This document shows positions 34,841 to 43,309 of a DNA stretch of 64,000 bases, in pieces. The position numbers were made by a program, and so were the translations under genes. Within the stretch, counting starts at the first letter, position 1, and every line of letters starts with the position of its first letter. Location: NCBI GenBank assembly GCA_030653385.1, contig JAURZM010000050.1, positions 279,042-343,041 of the forward strand, given 5' to 3'. Under the pieces are notes generated by a model. It saw nothing but the letters and a program-made list of their open reading frames with translations. It had not been told where the DNA came from and ran no database searches. This stretch comes from Rubrivivax sp. GTDB taxonomy: Bacteria; Pseudomonadota; Gammaproteobacteria; Burkholderiales; Burkholderiaceae_C.

Positions 34841-36226
34841 TCACGGCATCACCTGCAGGTCGCTCCACAGCGGGTGCACTGCACTGGCAAAACCCGGCAC
34901 GTGCAAGCTGGCCAGATCGAGACGCCCCCCGTGCACCTGCAGTCTCGGCCGCTGCCTGGCAGATACGGAAGCTGCGTGCGCCCCTGTGTAGAAGCCGGGA
35001 TGTGCATCGGCGAAAGCTTGCGCCTCGGCCTGCGGCGCGATGCCAAAGCCGTCGACGTAGTGGTGGCCGTTGCGCTCGATATGCCTCACGCCCAGGCTGG
35101 CGGCCAGCATCGTGTCCTGCTGCACGGCCAGGCCGGCCTGGCAGGTGAGGTCTTCACCGGACAGCAACAGCCGCTGCGGTTCCTGTGCGATGCGCGCCGC
35201 GCTGTGCAGCGAACGGTACAGGCCCTTGCAGGCCTTGCTGGAGATGCCGCGGTAGCCCAGCGCAAGACCCCGTTCGAACACGTCGGCGTGATCGTCGGAC
35301 TCGTCCAGGATCACCGGCATGGGCAGGCACAGACCGTCGATCGGCGTGTCCAGCGCACGTGCGCGGGCAATCGGCTGTTCCAGCAGCAGCGTGCGCGACA
35401 GCAGCTGCTGCAGCGTCGGCATGGCGGCCATCGCCTGCCACCAGCGGCCCAGCGCTTCGGCGTCGGCAAAGGTCTCGTTGCCGTCGAGCGTGATGTGGTG
35501 GTCTTGCACCCGCGCCTGCAGCAGCGTGGCAATGGCGCCGAGTCTGGTCGCATCGCGTTCGATGTCGCCGCAGAGTTTCAGCTTGAAGTGCGTCAGGCCG
35601 TAAGTGGCGATGGCCGCTTCCAGCGTGGCCGGCAGGCCATCTTGCGGGTCGGGGCCCGGCTCGTCGTCGCGCAGCCGGTCGGCCAGGCCCACCGTGTGGC
35701 GCAGCACCACGGTGGCCGTTTCGTGCAAGCGCAGCCTCGGGCTCCACGGGTCGCCCAAGACGCCGGCCTGCACACCTCGCACCCACGGCGTGGCTGCGCT
35801 GCGCAAAGCCGCATCGGCAATGGCCTTGTCCAGCAGCGCCGCACCGAACTGCGCCGCCAGGCGCGGCAGGCCCAGTGCCGTGCCCCGTGTGATGGCTTCA
35901 GTGCCGCAGCTTTCGGCCATGGCCCAGGGCGTGAGCGGCGCGTCGGCCGCGCCATAGGCATCACGGGCCAGGCGCAGCGCCTGGCGCAGTTGCTCGAAGT
36001 TCTGCTCGTGTGTCAGGGCCGGGTTTTTGTCGAACCACTTCGGCACCATCAGTTCGGCGGTCGCGCCTTCCACGTTGCGGCGGCCCACGGTGGCCTGCAC
36101 CCGCACGAAGGCCTGTGGGCAGTGCGTGACGGTGGCCGCGCCGAAACGGAAGGGCAGGCGCAGCGTGACCGGGCGCTCATAGAGCTCGACGCTGCGCAGG
36201 CGCAAACTGACGGCATTGCCGCTCAT
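34841..36226 (-). CDS. Enolase superfamily enzyme (muconate-lactonising subgroup-like)
   Basis: This 461-residue protein has the capping domain (ERPVTLRLPFRFGAATVTHC) and barrel of the enolase superfamily. The KxK motif is in THFKLKLCGD; metal ligands appear in ITLDGNETFAD, LLEQPIARA and VILDESDDH; a second lysine is in GISSKACKG. This KxK ... D/E/D ... K order is that of the MLE/epimerase subgroup, so proton abstraction, cycloisomerisation, dehydration or epimerisation of a carboxylate is likely. Its start overlaps the isomerase stop (ATGA). It is somewhat longer than most members. Confidence 0.85.
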   Translation of the reverse strand: MSGNAVSLRLRSVELYERPVTLRLPFRFGAATVTHCPQAFVRVQATVGRRNVEGATAELMVPKWFDKNPALTHEQNFEQLRQALRLARDAYGAADAPLTPWAMAESCGTEAITRGTALGLPRLAAQFGAALLDKAIADAALRSAATPWVRGVQAGVLGDPWSPRLRLHETATVVLRHTVGLADRLRDDEPGPDPQDGLPATLEAAIATYGLTHFKLKLCGDIERDATRLGAIATLLQARVQDHHITLDGNETFADAEALGRWWQAMAAMPTLQQLLSRTLLLEQPIARARALDTPIDGLCLPMPVILDESDDHADVFERGLALGYRGISSKACKGLYRSLHSAARIAQEPQRLLLSGEDLTCQAGLAVQQDTMLAASLGVRHIERNGHHYVDGFGIAPQAEAQAFADAHPGFYTGAHAASVSARQRPRLQVHGGRLDLASLHVPGFASAVHPLWSDLQVMP

Positions 36227-37053
36227 TGCAGGGCCTCCCATGCACCGAGCACGTAGGCGGCGCTCGCCGCGGCGCAGGCCAGCGGTTCGGGTTCGTAGAT
36301 GAAGGGCTCCAGCGCGACCCAGCCGCGGTAGCCCTGGGCCTGCAACACACGCAGCACAGGTGCCACCGGCGTGTCGCCCTGGCCGGGCCCGCGGCGGTTG
36401 CGGTCGTTGAGCTGCACGTGGGCGATGTGGCCGCTGGCCAGGAAACGCGCCAGCACCTGGGCCGGGTCCTGTGTTTCGGTCTGCGACGCCGCACTCAGGT
36501 CGAACATCGTGCGCAGCGCCGGCGAGCCGATGCGGTCGACCACGGCGGCGGCTTCGGCCACGGTGTTCAGCACCGGCGTCTCGGCACGCGAGAGCGGCTC
36601 GATGCAGTACACGACGCCGGCGTCTTGCGCCACGCCTGCCAGCTGCGCCCAGCCGTCTTCGCAGCGGGCCAGCGCGTCGGCCACGTCTTGCCCCGGCGCC
36701 GGCGAGCGCTGCTGCGGCGAGCCGTGCACCAGCACCTGCGCGCCGCAGGCCCGTGCAAAGCGAACCAGGTGGCCGAGAAAGGCCACCGTGCGTGTGTGCA
36801 AGGCGGCGTCGGGCGTGGCCAGCGACAGCCCCGCCGGCGCCACCAGCAGCCAGTGCAGGCTGGCGATGGCCAGGCCCTGATCTGCGGTGAAGCGACGCAG
36901 TTGCTCGCCATCGGCTTCGCTCAGCGTCGACGGGTCTTCGGCCAGCGTGAACGGCGCCAGCTCCAGCCCCGTGCAGCCGATGGCTGCGGCCAGGCGGCAC
37001 TGCTCGGCAAAAGGCCGGTCGCGCAGCACCTCGTTGCACAGCGCCAGTTTCAT
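36223..37053 (-). CDS. Sugar phosphate isomerase/epimerase (TIM barrel)
   Basis: This 276-residue AP-endonuclease-2-like TIM barrel has the family segments CTGLELAPFTLAED, VYCIEPLSRAETPVLNT, TMFDLSAASQTE, IAHVQLNDRNRRGPGQG and WVALEPFIYEPEP, which give the metal-binding Glu, Asp, His/Gln and Glu positions. The ATG at 37053 overlaps the tctA stop and is preceded by a purine-rich stretch. It differs clearly from the isomerase at 30383-31261, so the pathway seems to use two isomerase steps. Confidence 0.88.
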   Translation of the reverse strand: MKLALCNEVLRDRPFAEQCRLAAAIGCTGLELAPFTLAEDPSTLSEADGEQLRRFTADQGLAIASLHWLLVAPAGLSLATPDAALHTRTVAFLGHLVRFARACGAQVLVHGSPQQRSPAPGQDVADALARCEDGWAQLAGVAQDAGVVYCIEPLSRAETPVLNTVAEAAAVVDRIGSPALRTMFDLSAASQTETQDPAQVLARFLASGHIAHVQLNDRNRRGPGQGDTPVAPVLRVLQAQGYRGWVALEPFIYEPEPLACAAASAAYVLGAWEALQ

Positions 37054-38576
37054 GTGGTCCTCATCCCGACCAGCGACAGCGCACGCGCCCACAGGCCACG
37101 AACGCCGCGGTTGAAGGCCGGCGCGTACATGAACATCGTGAACACCGTCAGGGCGGCCAGCGCGGCGCAGATGGGGCGTGTGAAAAAGGGCGTGAAGTCA
37201 CCGTCGGACAGCGTGAGGCCGCGGCGCAGGCTCTTGTCGAGCAGGTCGCCCAGCACCAGGCCCAGCACCAGCGGCGGAATCGGGTAACCGCCGCGGCGCA
37301 GCAGGAAAGCCGCCATGCCGATGGCCAGCATCAGGTAGACGTCGAACATCCGCGAGGCGATGGCATACGCACCCACCGTGCACAGCACAAAGACCGTGGG
37401 CATGATGATCGAGCGCGGGATGCGCACGATCAGCAGCAGCGGCCTGACCAGGAAGAGGCCGAAGATCAACATGCCCAGCGTGGCCAGCAGCGTCATGGCC
37501 ACCACGTCGTAGACAAACTGCGGCTGGTTCACCATCAGCATGGGGCCGGGTTGCACGCCGTGGATGATCATCGCGGCCATCAGCACCGCCGACGGCGCCG
37601 AGCCAGGGATGGCCAGCGCCAGCGCCGGGATGATGCCGCCGGGAATCGCGGCGTTGTCGCCGGTTTCGGCGGCGAGCAGGCCTTCGACCGAGCCCTTGCC
37701 GTACTTCTCTTTTTCCTTGCTCGCGCGGCGGGCCGCGGCGTAGGACGACCAGGCCGCGATGTCCTCGCCCACGCCAGGCAGCACACCGACGTAGACACCG
37801 ATTGCGCCCGAGCGAAGGATGGTTTTCCAGTGCACCAGCACGTCGCGGATGCGCGGCAGCACCGAATCGACGGCGTTGAGGGTGGCGCGTTTGGCCGGCT
37901 CGGCCAACACGATCAGGATCTCGGCAAAACCGAAGGCGCCGATCAACGCCGGGATCAGCGAGATGCCGCCCTCCAGATCGTGCACACCCAGCGTGTAGCG
38001 GCTGACTGCGTGCAGGCCGTCCTGCCCCACCAGTGCCAGGAACAGGCCCAGGAAGCCCATCATCCAGCCCTTCAGCGGGTCGGCGCTGGCGATCGAGCCC
38101 GACATCATCACGCCGAACAGCGCCAGCCAGAACATCTCGTAGGAACCGAAGGACAGTGCCGCTTCGCCCAGGGCCGGTGTCAGCAGCGCGAGGCAGAACA
38201 CGCCGAACAGCGAGCCCATCACCGAGCCGGTGGTGGCGATGCCCATCGCACGGCCGGCCTGGCCCTGCAAAGCGAGCTGGTGGCCGTCCAGGCACGCCGC
38301 CGCGTTGGCCGCGGTGCCGGGAATGTTGAGCAGGATGGCCGTGCGGCTGCCGCCGTAGATGGTGCCGACGTAAGCGCAGATCAGGATCAGGATGGCGTCG
38401 TTCGGCGGCATCTTGATCGTGAGCGTGGTCAAGAGCGCGATCGCCAGCGTGGCCGACAGTCCTGGCAGGCAGCCGACCAGGATGCCGACCAGCGTCGCGG
38501 TCAGCGCATAGAGCAGCGGCCAGAAGGAGAAAAAGCTGGCCAGCGACTGGCCCAGCAGCTGCAGGCCGTCAAACAT
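37050..38576 (-). CDS. tctA: Tripartite tricarboxylate transporter large permease
   Basis: This 508-residue membrane protein is a TctA-type permease with about a dozen spans and the conserved GCLPGLSATLAIALL, GTIYGGSRTAILLNIPG and GVLPGVGEDIAAW segments. It works with TctB and a Bug receptor, using the ion gradient to import carboxylates. ATG 38576 (MFDGLQLLGQ) is preferred; a TTG 15 bases upstream is possible. It overlaps the isomerase gene by four bases. Confidence 0.95.
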   Translation of the reverse strand: MFDGLQLLGQSLASFFSFWPLLYALTATLVGILVGCLPGLSATLAIALLTTLTIKMPPNDAILILICAYVGTIYGGSRTAILLNIPGTAANAAACLDGHQLALQGQAGRAMGIATTGSVMGSLFGVFCLALLTPALGEAALSFGSYEMFWLALFGVMMSGSIASADPLKGWMMGFLGLFLALVGQDGLHAVSRYTLGVHDLEGGISLIPALIGAFGFAEILIVLAEPAKRATLNAVDSVLPRIRDVLVHWKTILRSGAIGVYVGVLPGVGEDIAAWSSYAAARRASKEKEKYGKGSVEGLLAAETGDNAAIPGGIIPALALAIPGSAPSAVLMAAMIIHGVQPGPMLMVNQPQFVYDVVAMTLLATLGMLIFGLFLVRPLLLIVRIPRSIIMPTVFVLCTVGAYAIASRMFDVYLMLAIGMAAFLLRRGGYPIPPLVLGLVLGDLLDKSLRRGLTLSDGDFTPFFTRPICAALAALTVFTMFMYAPAFNRGVRGLWARALSLVGMRTT

Positions 38577-38600
38577 CGCGGCCGCCGGCAAGTTCGGGGC

Positions 38601-39107
38601 TCATGGCAGGCGCACCAGGAAGAGGGTCTCGAAGATGAAGGGCACGGCCAGCGCCCCGCCCACGGCCACCGCAGCGGCCACCAGCAGGCCGCGCAGGGTC
38701 TGCCCGGCGGCGCGGCGCTCTGGCCACTGCAGCAGCGTGATGTGGGCAAAGAGGTAGATGCCGGCGACCAGGCCAAAGGGCGCCCCGTGGCCAACCAGCC
38801 CGCCGGCAAAGCCCAGGCACAGCAGCAGCGTCAGGGCCACCCGCCGCCAGTCGGTGGCGGACGTTTCATCGGCCAGCACAGGTGCTCGCAGGCTGCGCAG
38901 CGACAGAAACACACCGCCGACGGCGATGATCACGCCCAGGATGCCCGGCACCAGGCCGGGCGCGGCGAACCACTGCACACCCTGGGCTTCGAGCCGTTCC
39001 ATCCTGAGCGCGCCCACCGTGATGGCTGCACCCAGCACCACCCACATCGCGCCCCACACACGGTCGGCGCGTGCCGGCAGCACGCCGCCGGCGACAGCTT
39101 CGCTCAT
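38601..39107 (-). CDS. tctB: Tripartite tricarboxylate transporter small permease
   Basis: This 168-residue protein has four hydrophobic spans (WGAMWVVLGAAITVGAL, GLVPGILGVIIAVGGVF, VALTLLLCLGFAGGLVG and LLVAAAVAVGGALAVPF), the TctB layout. It lies three bases after tctC and 24 bases before tctA. It partners TctA in the inner membrane. Confidence 0.9.
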   Translation of the reverse strand: MSEAVAGGVLPARADRVWGAMWVVLGAAITVGALRMERLEAQGVQWFAAPGLVPGILGVIIAVGGVFLSLRSLRAPVLADETSATDWRRVALTLLLCLGFAGGLVGHGAPFGLVAGIYLFAHITLLQWPERRAAGQTLRGLLVAAAVAVGGALAVPFIFETLFLVRLP

Positions 39108-39110
39108 GGT

Positions 39111-40121
39111 TCAGGGCTTGGGAATGCCCACCGTGTCGGGCGAGACCTTGGTCTTGCCGCTGTCGTGCATCAACCAGGCGTTGGCAGCGATGGCCGGTGC
39201 GGCCGCCTTCTGCGCGTCGTCGCCGGCCACCGGCTGGAACAGCGCACCGCGGCTCACCGCGTACTTCTTCACTGCTTCGCTCGTCTTGATGTTCTCGTTC
39301 CAGATTTTCGTGATGGTGGCGACCACATCCGGCGGCACGCCCTTCGGGATGAAGATGCCGAAGTAGTTGGTGGCCACCTTCAGGTTCGGCAGCGTCTTGG
39401 TGATGGGCTCGATGGTGCCAAAACCTTCGAGCTCCAGCGCCTTGTCACTCACCGCGGCCAGCGGGCGGATGCGCTTGGCGCGGATGTGGTCGGCCTGTTC
39501 GACGGCCAGCTGCGTGGTGATGTCGGTTTCACCGGATACGGTGGAGATCACCGCCGGGTTGCCACCGTCGTAGGGCACGTGGCGGTAGGTGACACCGGCG
39601 CCCTTGGCGATCAGCTCGACCGCATTGAAGCTCGACGAAGCCACGCCGCCGGTGGAGACCTTGATCTGGCCCGGCTTGGCCCTCATGGCCTCCAGCAGTT
39701 GCGGCATCGACTGGTAAGGCCCCCCGGCGTGTGCACCGACGACCGGCACGTTGGCGACGCTCAGGAACAGGTGCCAGTCCTTGGCCGGCACGTCCAGCAT
39801 GCCCAGCGCCTGGTAGACACCCAGGTCTTGCGCGGCGCCTGCGGCCCAGGTGTAGCCGTCACGCGGGGCGTCCCACACACCCTTGGTGCCGATCGAGCCC
39901 GACGCGCCGGGCTGGTTCACGATGACGATCTTCTGGCCGAGCACTTTCTCCAGTTCGGCGGCCGTCACGCGTGTGACCTGGTCGGTGGAGCCACCGGCGG
40001 CCCAGGGCACGATCAGGTTGATGGGCTTCGTGGGTTTCCACTGCTGGGCCTGCACGCTGCAAGCCAGGGCCGCACCCGCAGCGAAGGCCAGGGTGGTGCG
40101 CAGAAGGTGGCGCTTGTTCAT
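39111..40121 (-). CDS. tctC: Bug-family solute receptor (TctC), receptor 2
   Basis: This 336-residue periplasmic receptor has a signal peptide (MNKRHLLRTTLAFAAGAALA with CSVQA) and the WKPTKPINLIVPWAAGGSTD start of the mature protein. GPYQSMPQLLEAMRAKPGQI is another Bug signature. It is immediately followed by tctB and tctA and is their cognate receptor. The ligand is probably a small carboxylate, as for the family. Confidence 0.95.
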   Translation of the reverse strand: MNKRHLLRTTLAFAAGAALACSVQAQQWKPTKPINLIVPWAAGGSTDQVTRVTAAELEKVLGQKIVIVNQPGASGSIGTKGVWDAPRDGYTWAAGAAQDLGVYQALGMLDVPAKDWHLFLSVANVPVVGAHAGGPYQSMPQLLEAMRAKPGQIKVSTGGVASSSFNAVELIAKGAGVTYRHVPYDGGNPAVISTVSGETDITTQLAVEQADHIRAKRIRPLAAVSDKALELEGFGTIEPITKTLPNLKVATNYFGIFIPKGVPPDVVATITKIWNENIKTSEAVKKYAVSRGALFQPVAGDDAQKAAAPAIAANAWLMHDSGKTKVSPDTVGIPKP

Positions 40122-40199
40122 CGTCTGTCTCCTTGTGTTGTGGTGTCGGAAAAATCTGCACCGGTTGGCGCAGTGAAAGGGCGCGGTGAAAGGGCGCAG

Positions 40200-40910
40200 C
40201 TAAACGGGTGTCGGGTCAGGAACCTGGCGCAGCAGGCCGCACATGCCCAGCGTCTCGGGCGTGCCGGCCAGTGCTGCGCCGACGGCGTTGGCGTCTGCGG
40301 CTGGCGGCTTGTGCAGTCGCTCCAGCGAGCGCTGCAGCCAGTGCCCCGGCCCGCTGTGGATCACGGCTTCGTACTGCGGCTGGTGTTCTGCCGCCAGCGT
40401 GCGGTGCAGGCTCACGAATCGCTGCAGTTCGGTGAAGTAGCCGGCGCGGTCCTGCTGCCACAGCTTCAGCAACGCGATGTAGGCGTGGGTCGAGGCATCA
40501 CGCCGTTGCAGCGCACCTTCCAGGCCGTGAGTGCGCGGCAAGGCGCGCAGGTGCTCGAACTTGGCGGGGTCGGCATCGACGGCGGCGCCGAAGTAGATGC
40601 GTGCGTCGCCGCGTTCGGCCAGGCCGCTGTTGCTCATCAGCGCCAGCACCTCAAGGCCCCCTTCGCTGACCGAGCGGTGCAAGGTGCCCGGCCCGAACTG
40701 CACAAAGTCGCCGGCCTGCAGCGGCACACGGCGAAAGCCGCGTTCGGCATCGTGCAACTCCACCGCGCCGCTGCCCGAGATCACGTAGTAGGCCTCGTCG
40801 GTGAAGGCGTGCACGTGTGCACAGCCGCTCATCGTGCCGTCGGGTGCGGGCCGATGGTCGTAGACGTGCAAACGGGTCAAACCGATGCCTGCCAACAAGC
40901 CGGTGCTCAT
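40200..40910 (-). CDS. Cupin domain protein
   Basis: This 236-residue protein has one cupin barrel in its first half: HVHAFTDEAYYVISGSGAVE gives the two His and Glu of motif 1, and GDFVQFGPGTLHRSV gives the motif 2 His. The second half is helical (THAYIALLKLWQQDRAGYFT) and unassigned. It could be a sugar isomerase, lyase or ligand sensor for the pathway. It is the first gene of the operon cupin-tctC-tctB-tctA-isomerase-enolase and has an operator-like site 18 bases upstream. Confidence 0.8.
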   Translation of the reverse strand: MSTGLLAGIGLTRLHVYDHRPAPDGTMSGCAHVHAFTDEAYYVISGSGAVELHDAERGFRRVPLQAGDFVQFGPGTLHRSVSEGGLEVLALMSNSGLAERGDARIYFGAAVDADPAKFEHLRALPRTHGLEGALQRRDASTHAYIALLKLWQQDRAGYFTELQRFVSLHRTLAAEHQPQYEAVIHSGPGHWLQRSLERLHKPPAADANAVGAALAGTPETLGMCGLLRQVPDPTPV

Positions 40911-40927
40911 GTCTGCCTGGGCGCCTT

Positions 40928-40945
40928 ATTCAAAGAATGGTGAAT
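40928..40945. promoter_or_regulatory. Predicted TetR operator C
   Basis: ATTCAAAGAATGGTGAAT shares the ATTCA...GGTGAAT frame with operator A (13 of 18 positions) and is 18 bases upstream of the cupin start, the same distance as operator A from receptor 1. Confidence 0.55.
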
Positions 40946-40987
40946 TCTTGGCGGCGGCAAGGCCAGGCGTCAATGTGTGCGCGGGGC

Positions 40988-41638
40988 TCAATCCCTCAGG
41001 ACATACCCGAGGATCACGTCACACATGTGCATCAGGCGGGCGTTGCGCGCTTTCGGCGCCATCAGGTCGCGGCCGAAGATGGCCGACAGCGTGTGGTTGT
41101 TCGAGAGGTAGAAGTAGGAAAGCCCGGCGATCGAGATGTAGAGCTGCAGCGGGTCGACACCCCCGCGGAAGACGCCGGTGGCGCGTCCGCGCTCGAGCAC
41201 CTCGCCCAGCGTCTGGATCAGCGGCGAGTTCAGCGCCTGCGCGCGCTGCGAGGCCTTGACGTGCCGCGCGCGGTGCAGGTTTTCGCTGTTGAGCAAGGTC
41301 AGGAACTCCGGGTGTTCGAGGTAGTAGTTCCAGGTGAACTCGGTGAGCCGGCGCACCGCGTCGGCGGGTGGCAGGTCGGTCAGGCGCAGGGCCTGCTCGG
41401 CCTGTCGAATGTGCAGGTAGGCCTCTTCCATCACTGCGCGGAAGAGGTCGTCCTTGTCTTCGAAGTAGTGGTACAGCAGCTTCTTGTTGACACCGGCACG
41501 TTCGGCAATGCGTTCGACCCGTGCGCCACCCAGGCCGTGGCCCGAGAACTCGTCGCGTGCGGCAAGCAGGATCAGCTCACGCGAACGTGTGGCGTCGCGT
41601 GTGCGGGTCGTGGTGCTGGTGGGCTTGTCCTGGGCCAT
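40988..41638 (-). CDS. TetR family transcriptional regulator
   Basis: This 216-residue protein starts MAQDKPTSTTTRTRDATRSR. The TetR DNA-binding domain spans about residues 18-65, with the recognition segment RIAERAGVNKKLLYHYFEDK. The C-terminal ligand domain (LTEFTWNYYLEHPEFLTLLN) is of the TetR_C type seen in RutR-like or sugar-acid regulators. It lies at the head of the catabolic cluster, on the same strand, and four matching 18-bp dyads lie in the region, including one 42 bases upstream of its own start, so it is probably an autoregulated local repressor. Confidence 0.92.
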   Translation of the reverse strand: MAQDKPTSTTTRTRDATRSRELILLAARDEFSGHGLGGARVERIAERAGVNKKLLYHYFEDKDDLFRAVMEEAYLHIRQAEQALRLTDLPPADAVRRLTEFTWNYYLEHPEFLTLLNSENLHRARHVKASQRAQALNSPLIQTLGEVLERGRATGVFRGGVDPLQLYISIAGLSYFYLSNNHTLSAIFGRDLMAPKARNARLMHMCDVILGYVLRD

Positions 41639-41679
41639 GGCGAGAGTGGAACACGCCCGACGCCAGCCTGCCTGAGGGG

Positions 41680-41697
41680 AATCACCAAACGGTGAAT
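41680..41697. promoter_or_regulatory. Predicted TetR operator D
   Basis: AATCACCAAACGGTGAAT matches operator A at 14 of 18 positions. It lies in the 114-base gap between tetR (minus) and the TIR gene (plus), so binding could affect both divergent promoters. Confidence 0.6.
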
Positions 41698-41752
41698 TAA
41701 CTGCGTTGCTAGGGAGGTGTGGCGCCTTGACAGTGCAGAGGCGAAGCCTAGG

Positions 41753-43309
41753 ATGGCTTGCGTGCCAACCCCCGATCTGCAGGACTGCAAGTTCAGCGCC
41801 TTCATCAGCTACGCGCATGCCGACGATGCCGCGTGGTTTCATTGGGTGACGCAGTTCCGCGACGAGCTGGAACGGGGTCTGTCAGCGCTGCTGCGCGGCG
41901 TGAAGCTGCCACGCACGCACCTGTCGGGCGAAAACGGCCCCGTGTCGGGCGTGCTGGGCGAGGAGCTCAAGCAGCGCATCGCCGAGTCGTTTGCGATGGT
42001 CATCGTGGTGCACGACAACTACGCGCAGAGCGACTGGTGCCTTCGCGAGCTGGCGTACTTCCACCAGCTTTTTGGCGACGAAGGGCTGCGCGAGCGCCTG
42101 TACATCGTGGCCATGGGCGAAAGTGCCATGCTGGCGGTCAGTGGTGGCGGCGTGTGGCAGAGCCTGCTGCCCGGTGGCCAGCAGCTGTGGATCCCGTTTT
42201 TCGAAGAGCAGGACCGCAACCGCCCGCGCGAGGTGTACCTGGCACCCGGTCTGGTGTCGCCGGCCTTCCGCAAACCTTTCGAGCGCCTGCGTTCCGATCT
42301 GGCGCAGAAGCTCGCAGGGCGGGGTGGTGGTCCAGAGCCCGCTTCCCCACGTTCACCGCTGGCTGTGCCGCCTGTGCCTCCTTTGCGCACTTTGCTCCCT
42401 GTGCACCTGCCATCCCCGGCTCTGCCGGGCAGTCCGCAGGCCCGTGTGCTGTTCGGCTTTGTGCCGTCAGCGGCCACGGCATCGGCGCAGCGTGCCGTGG
42501 CCGCACTGGCGGCCGGCGGCGTGACGGCCCAGTTGCTCACGCCGGACACGGTGTTCGCCGACTTCGTGGATTTCGACAACGCCGAGCACCTGGTGCTGGC
42601 CTTCGACGACAGCCCGCCGATGCTCACCACGCTCAGCCCCGGTGGCCACCTGCAACTGCAGCGCGAGGCCTGGGCCCGGCGCGGCCGCCCCGACGCCAAT
42701 CTGCACTGGCTCGCGCTGAACCCTGGCATGTCACTGCCACCCGTGTTGCAGCAGCAGCAGCTGCAGCCCTTGACGCTGGACGACCTGCTGGGGCGCCTGG
42801 GCGCCCGGCGCGCAGAGCCGTCGCGGGCGGTGCGTGTCTACATCGAGAGCAACCGCCACGAACGCACGCTGTGGGAACCCCTGGGCGAGCAGATCCAGGC
42901 CATGTGGCAGCAAGTCTGCACTCGAATGGCCCCCGGTCGCACGCCGCCATTGAGCCTGCGCGCACGCGGCCTGCCGGTGGACCAGATCGATGCCTTCCCC
43001 GACCTCGACGACGCCGACGGTGTGGTGCTGCTGTGGGGCAAAAAGACCAGCGAAGCCCTGGTGGCGCAGATCAACAAGGTGGAGCTGAAGCTTCCCAGCG
43101 GCCGCGCTACCGCGCCGGGCATCGTGGCCTACCTGATGCCACCGCAGGCCAGCAGCGAGCCGGTGCCTGCCTGGGGCTGGCAGGTGCTGCGCTTCGACGC
43201 AAGCGACGAATCGGCCATCGGCGTCATCGACGACGAACGTGGTGAACTCGAGCGTTTTGTCGAGAAGGTCTTCCGCCGCCACCAGCAGCGGGCAGGGGTC
43301 ATGCCGTGA
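41753..43309 (+). CDS. TIR-domain protein
   Basis: Residues about 13-125 of this 518-residue protein form a TIR domain: FSAFISYAHADDAAWFHW, the ESFAMVIVVHDNYAQSDW strand and the WCLREL motif with Glu99, the expected NADase catalytic glutamate. A Pro-rich linker (about 193-228) leads to an unassigned alpha/beta part (229-345) and a second domain at about 358-515 (RVYIESNRHERTLWEPLGEQ, DADGVVLLWGKKTSEALVAQ) that looks like another Rossmann-type or TIR-like module. No membrane span. GTG 41717 and GTG 41762 are alternative starts. The stop overlaps the GTG start of the STAND NTPase gene, so the two proteins are probably made together. Confidence 0.85.
   Translation: MACVPTPDLQDCKFSAFISYAHADDAAWFHWVTQFRDELERGLSALLRGVKLPRTHLSGENGPVSGVLGEELKQRIAESFAMVIVVHDNYAQSDWCLRELAYFHQLFGDEGLRERLYIVAMGESAMLAVSGGGVWQSLLPGGQQLWIPFFEEQDRNRPREVYLAPGLVSPAFRKPFERLRSDLAQKLAGRGGGPEPASPRSPLAVPPVPPLRTLLPVHLPSPALPGSPQARVLFGFVPSAATASAQRAVAALAAGGVTAQLLTPDTVFADFVDFDNAEHLVLAFDDSPPMLTTLSPGGHLQLQREAWARRGRPDANLHWLALNPGMSLPPVLQQQQLQPLTLDDLLGRLGARRAEPSRAVRVYIESNRHERTLWEPLGEQIQAMWQQVCTRMAPGRTPPLSLRARGLPVDQIDAFPDLDDADGVVLLWGKKTSEALVAQINKVELKLPSGRATAPGIVAYLMPPQASSEPVPAWGWQVLRFDASDESAIGVIDDERGELERFVEKVFRRHQQRAGVMP

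Noticed and set aside
40140..40198. Short tandem repeat GGGCGCGGTGAAA-like units between the cupin and tctC genes
   Set aside because: Only two imperfect units, without dyad symmetry and not matching the 18-bp TetR operator frame.
37551..40943. A 1130-codon open frame on the plus strand
   Set aside because: It is antisense to tctA, tctB, tctC and the cupin gene; its His/Gln/Arg-rich composition is the usual reverse-strand artefact of high-GC coding DNA.
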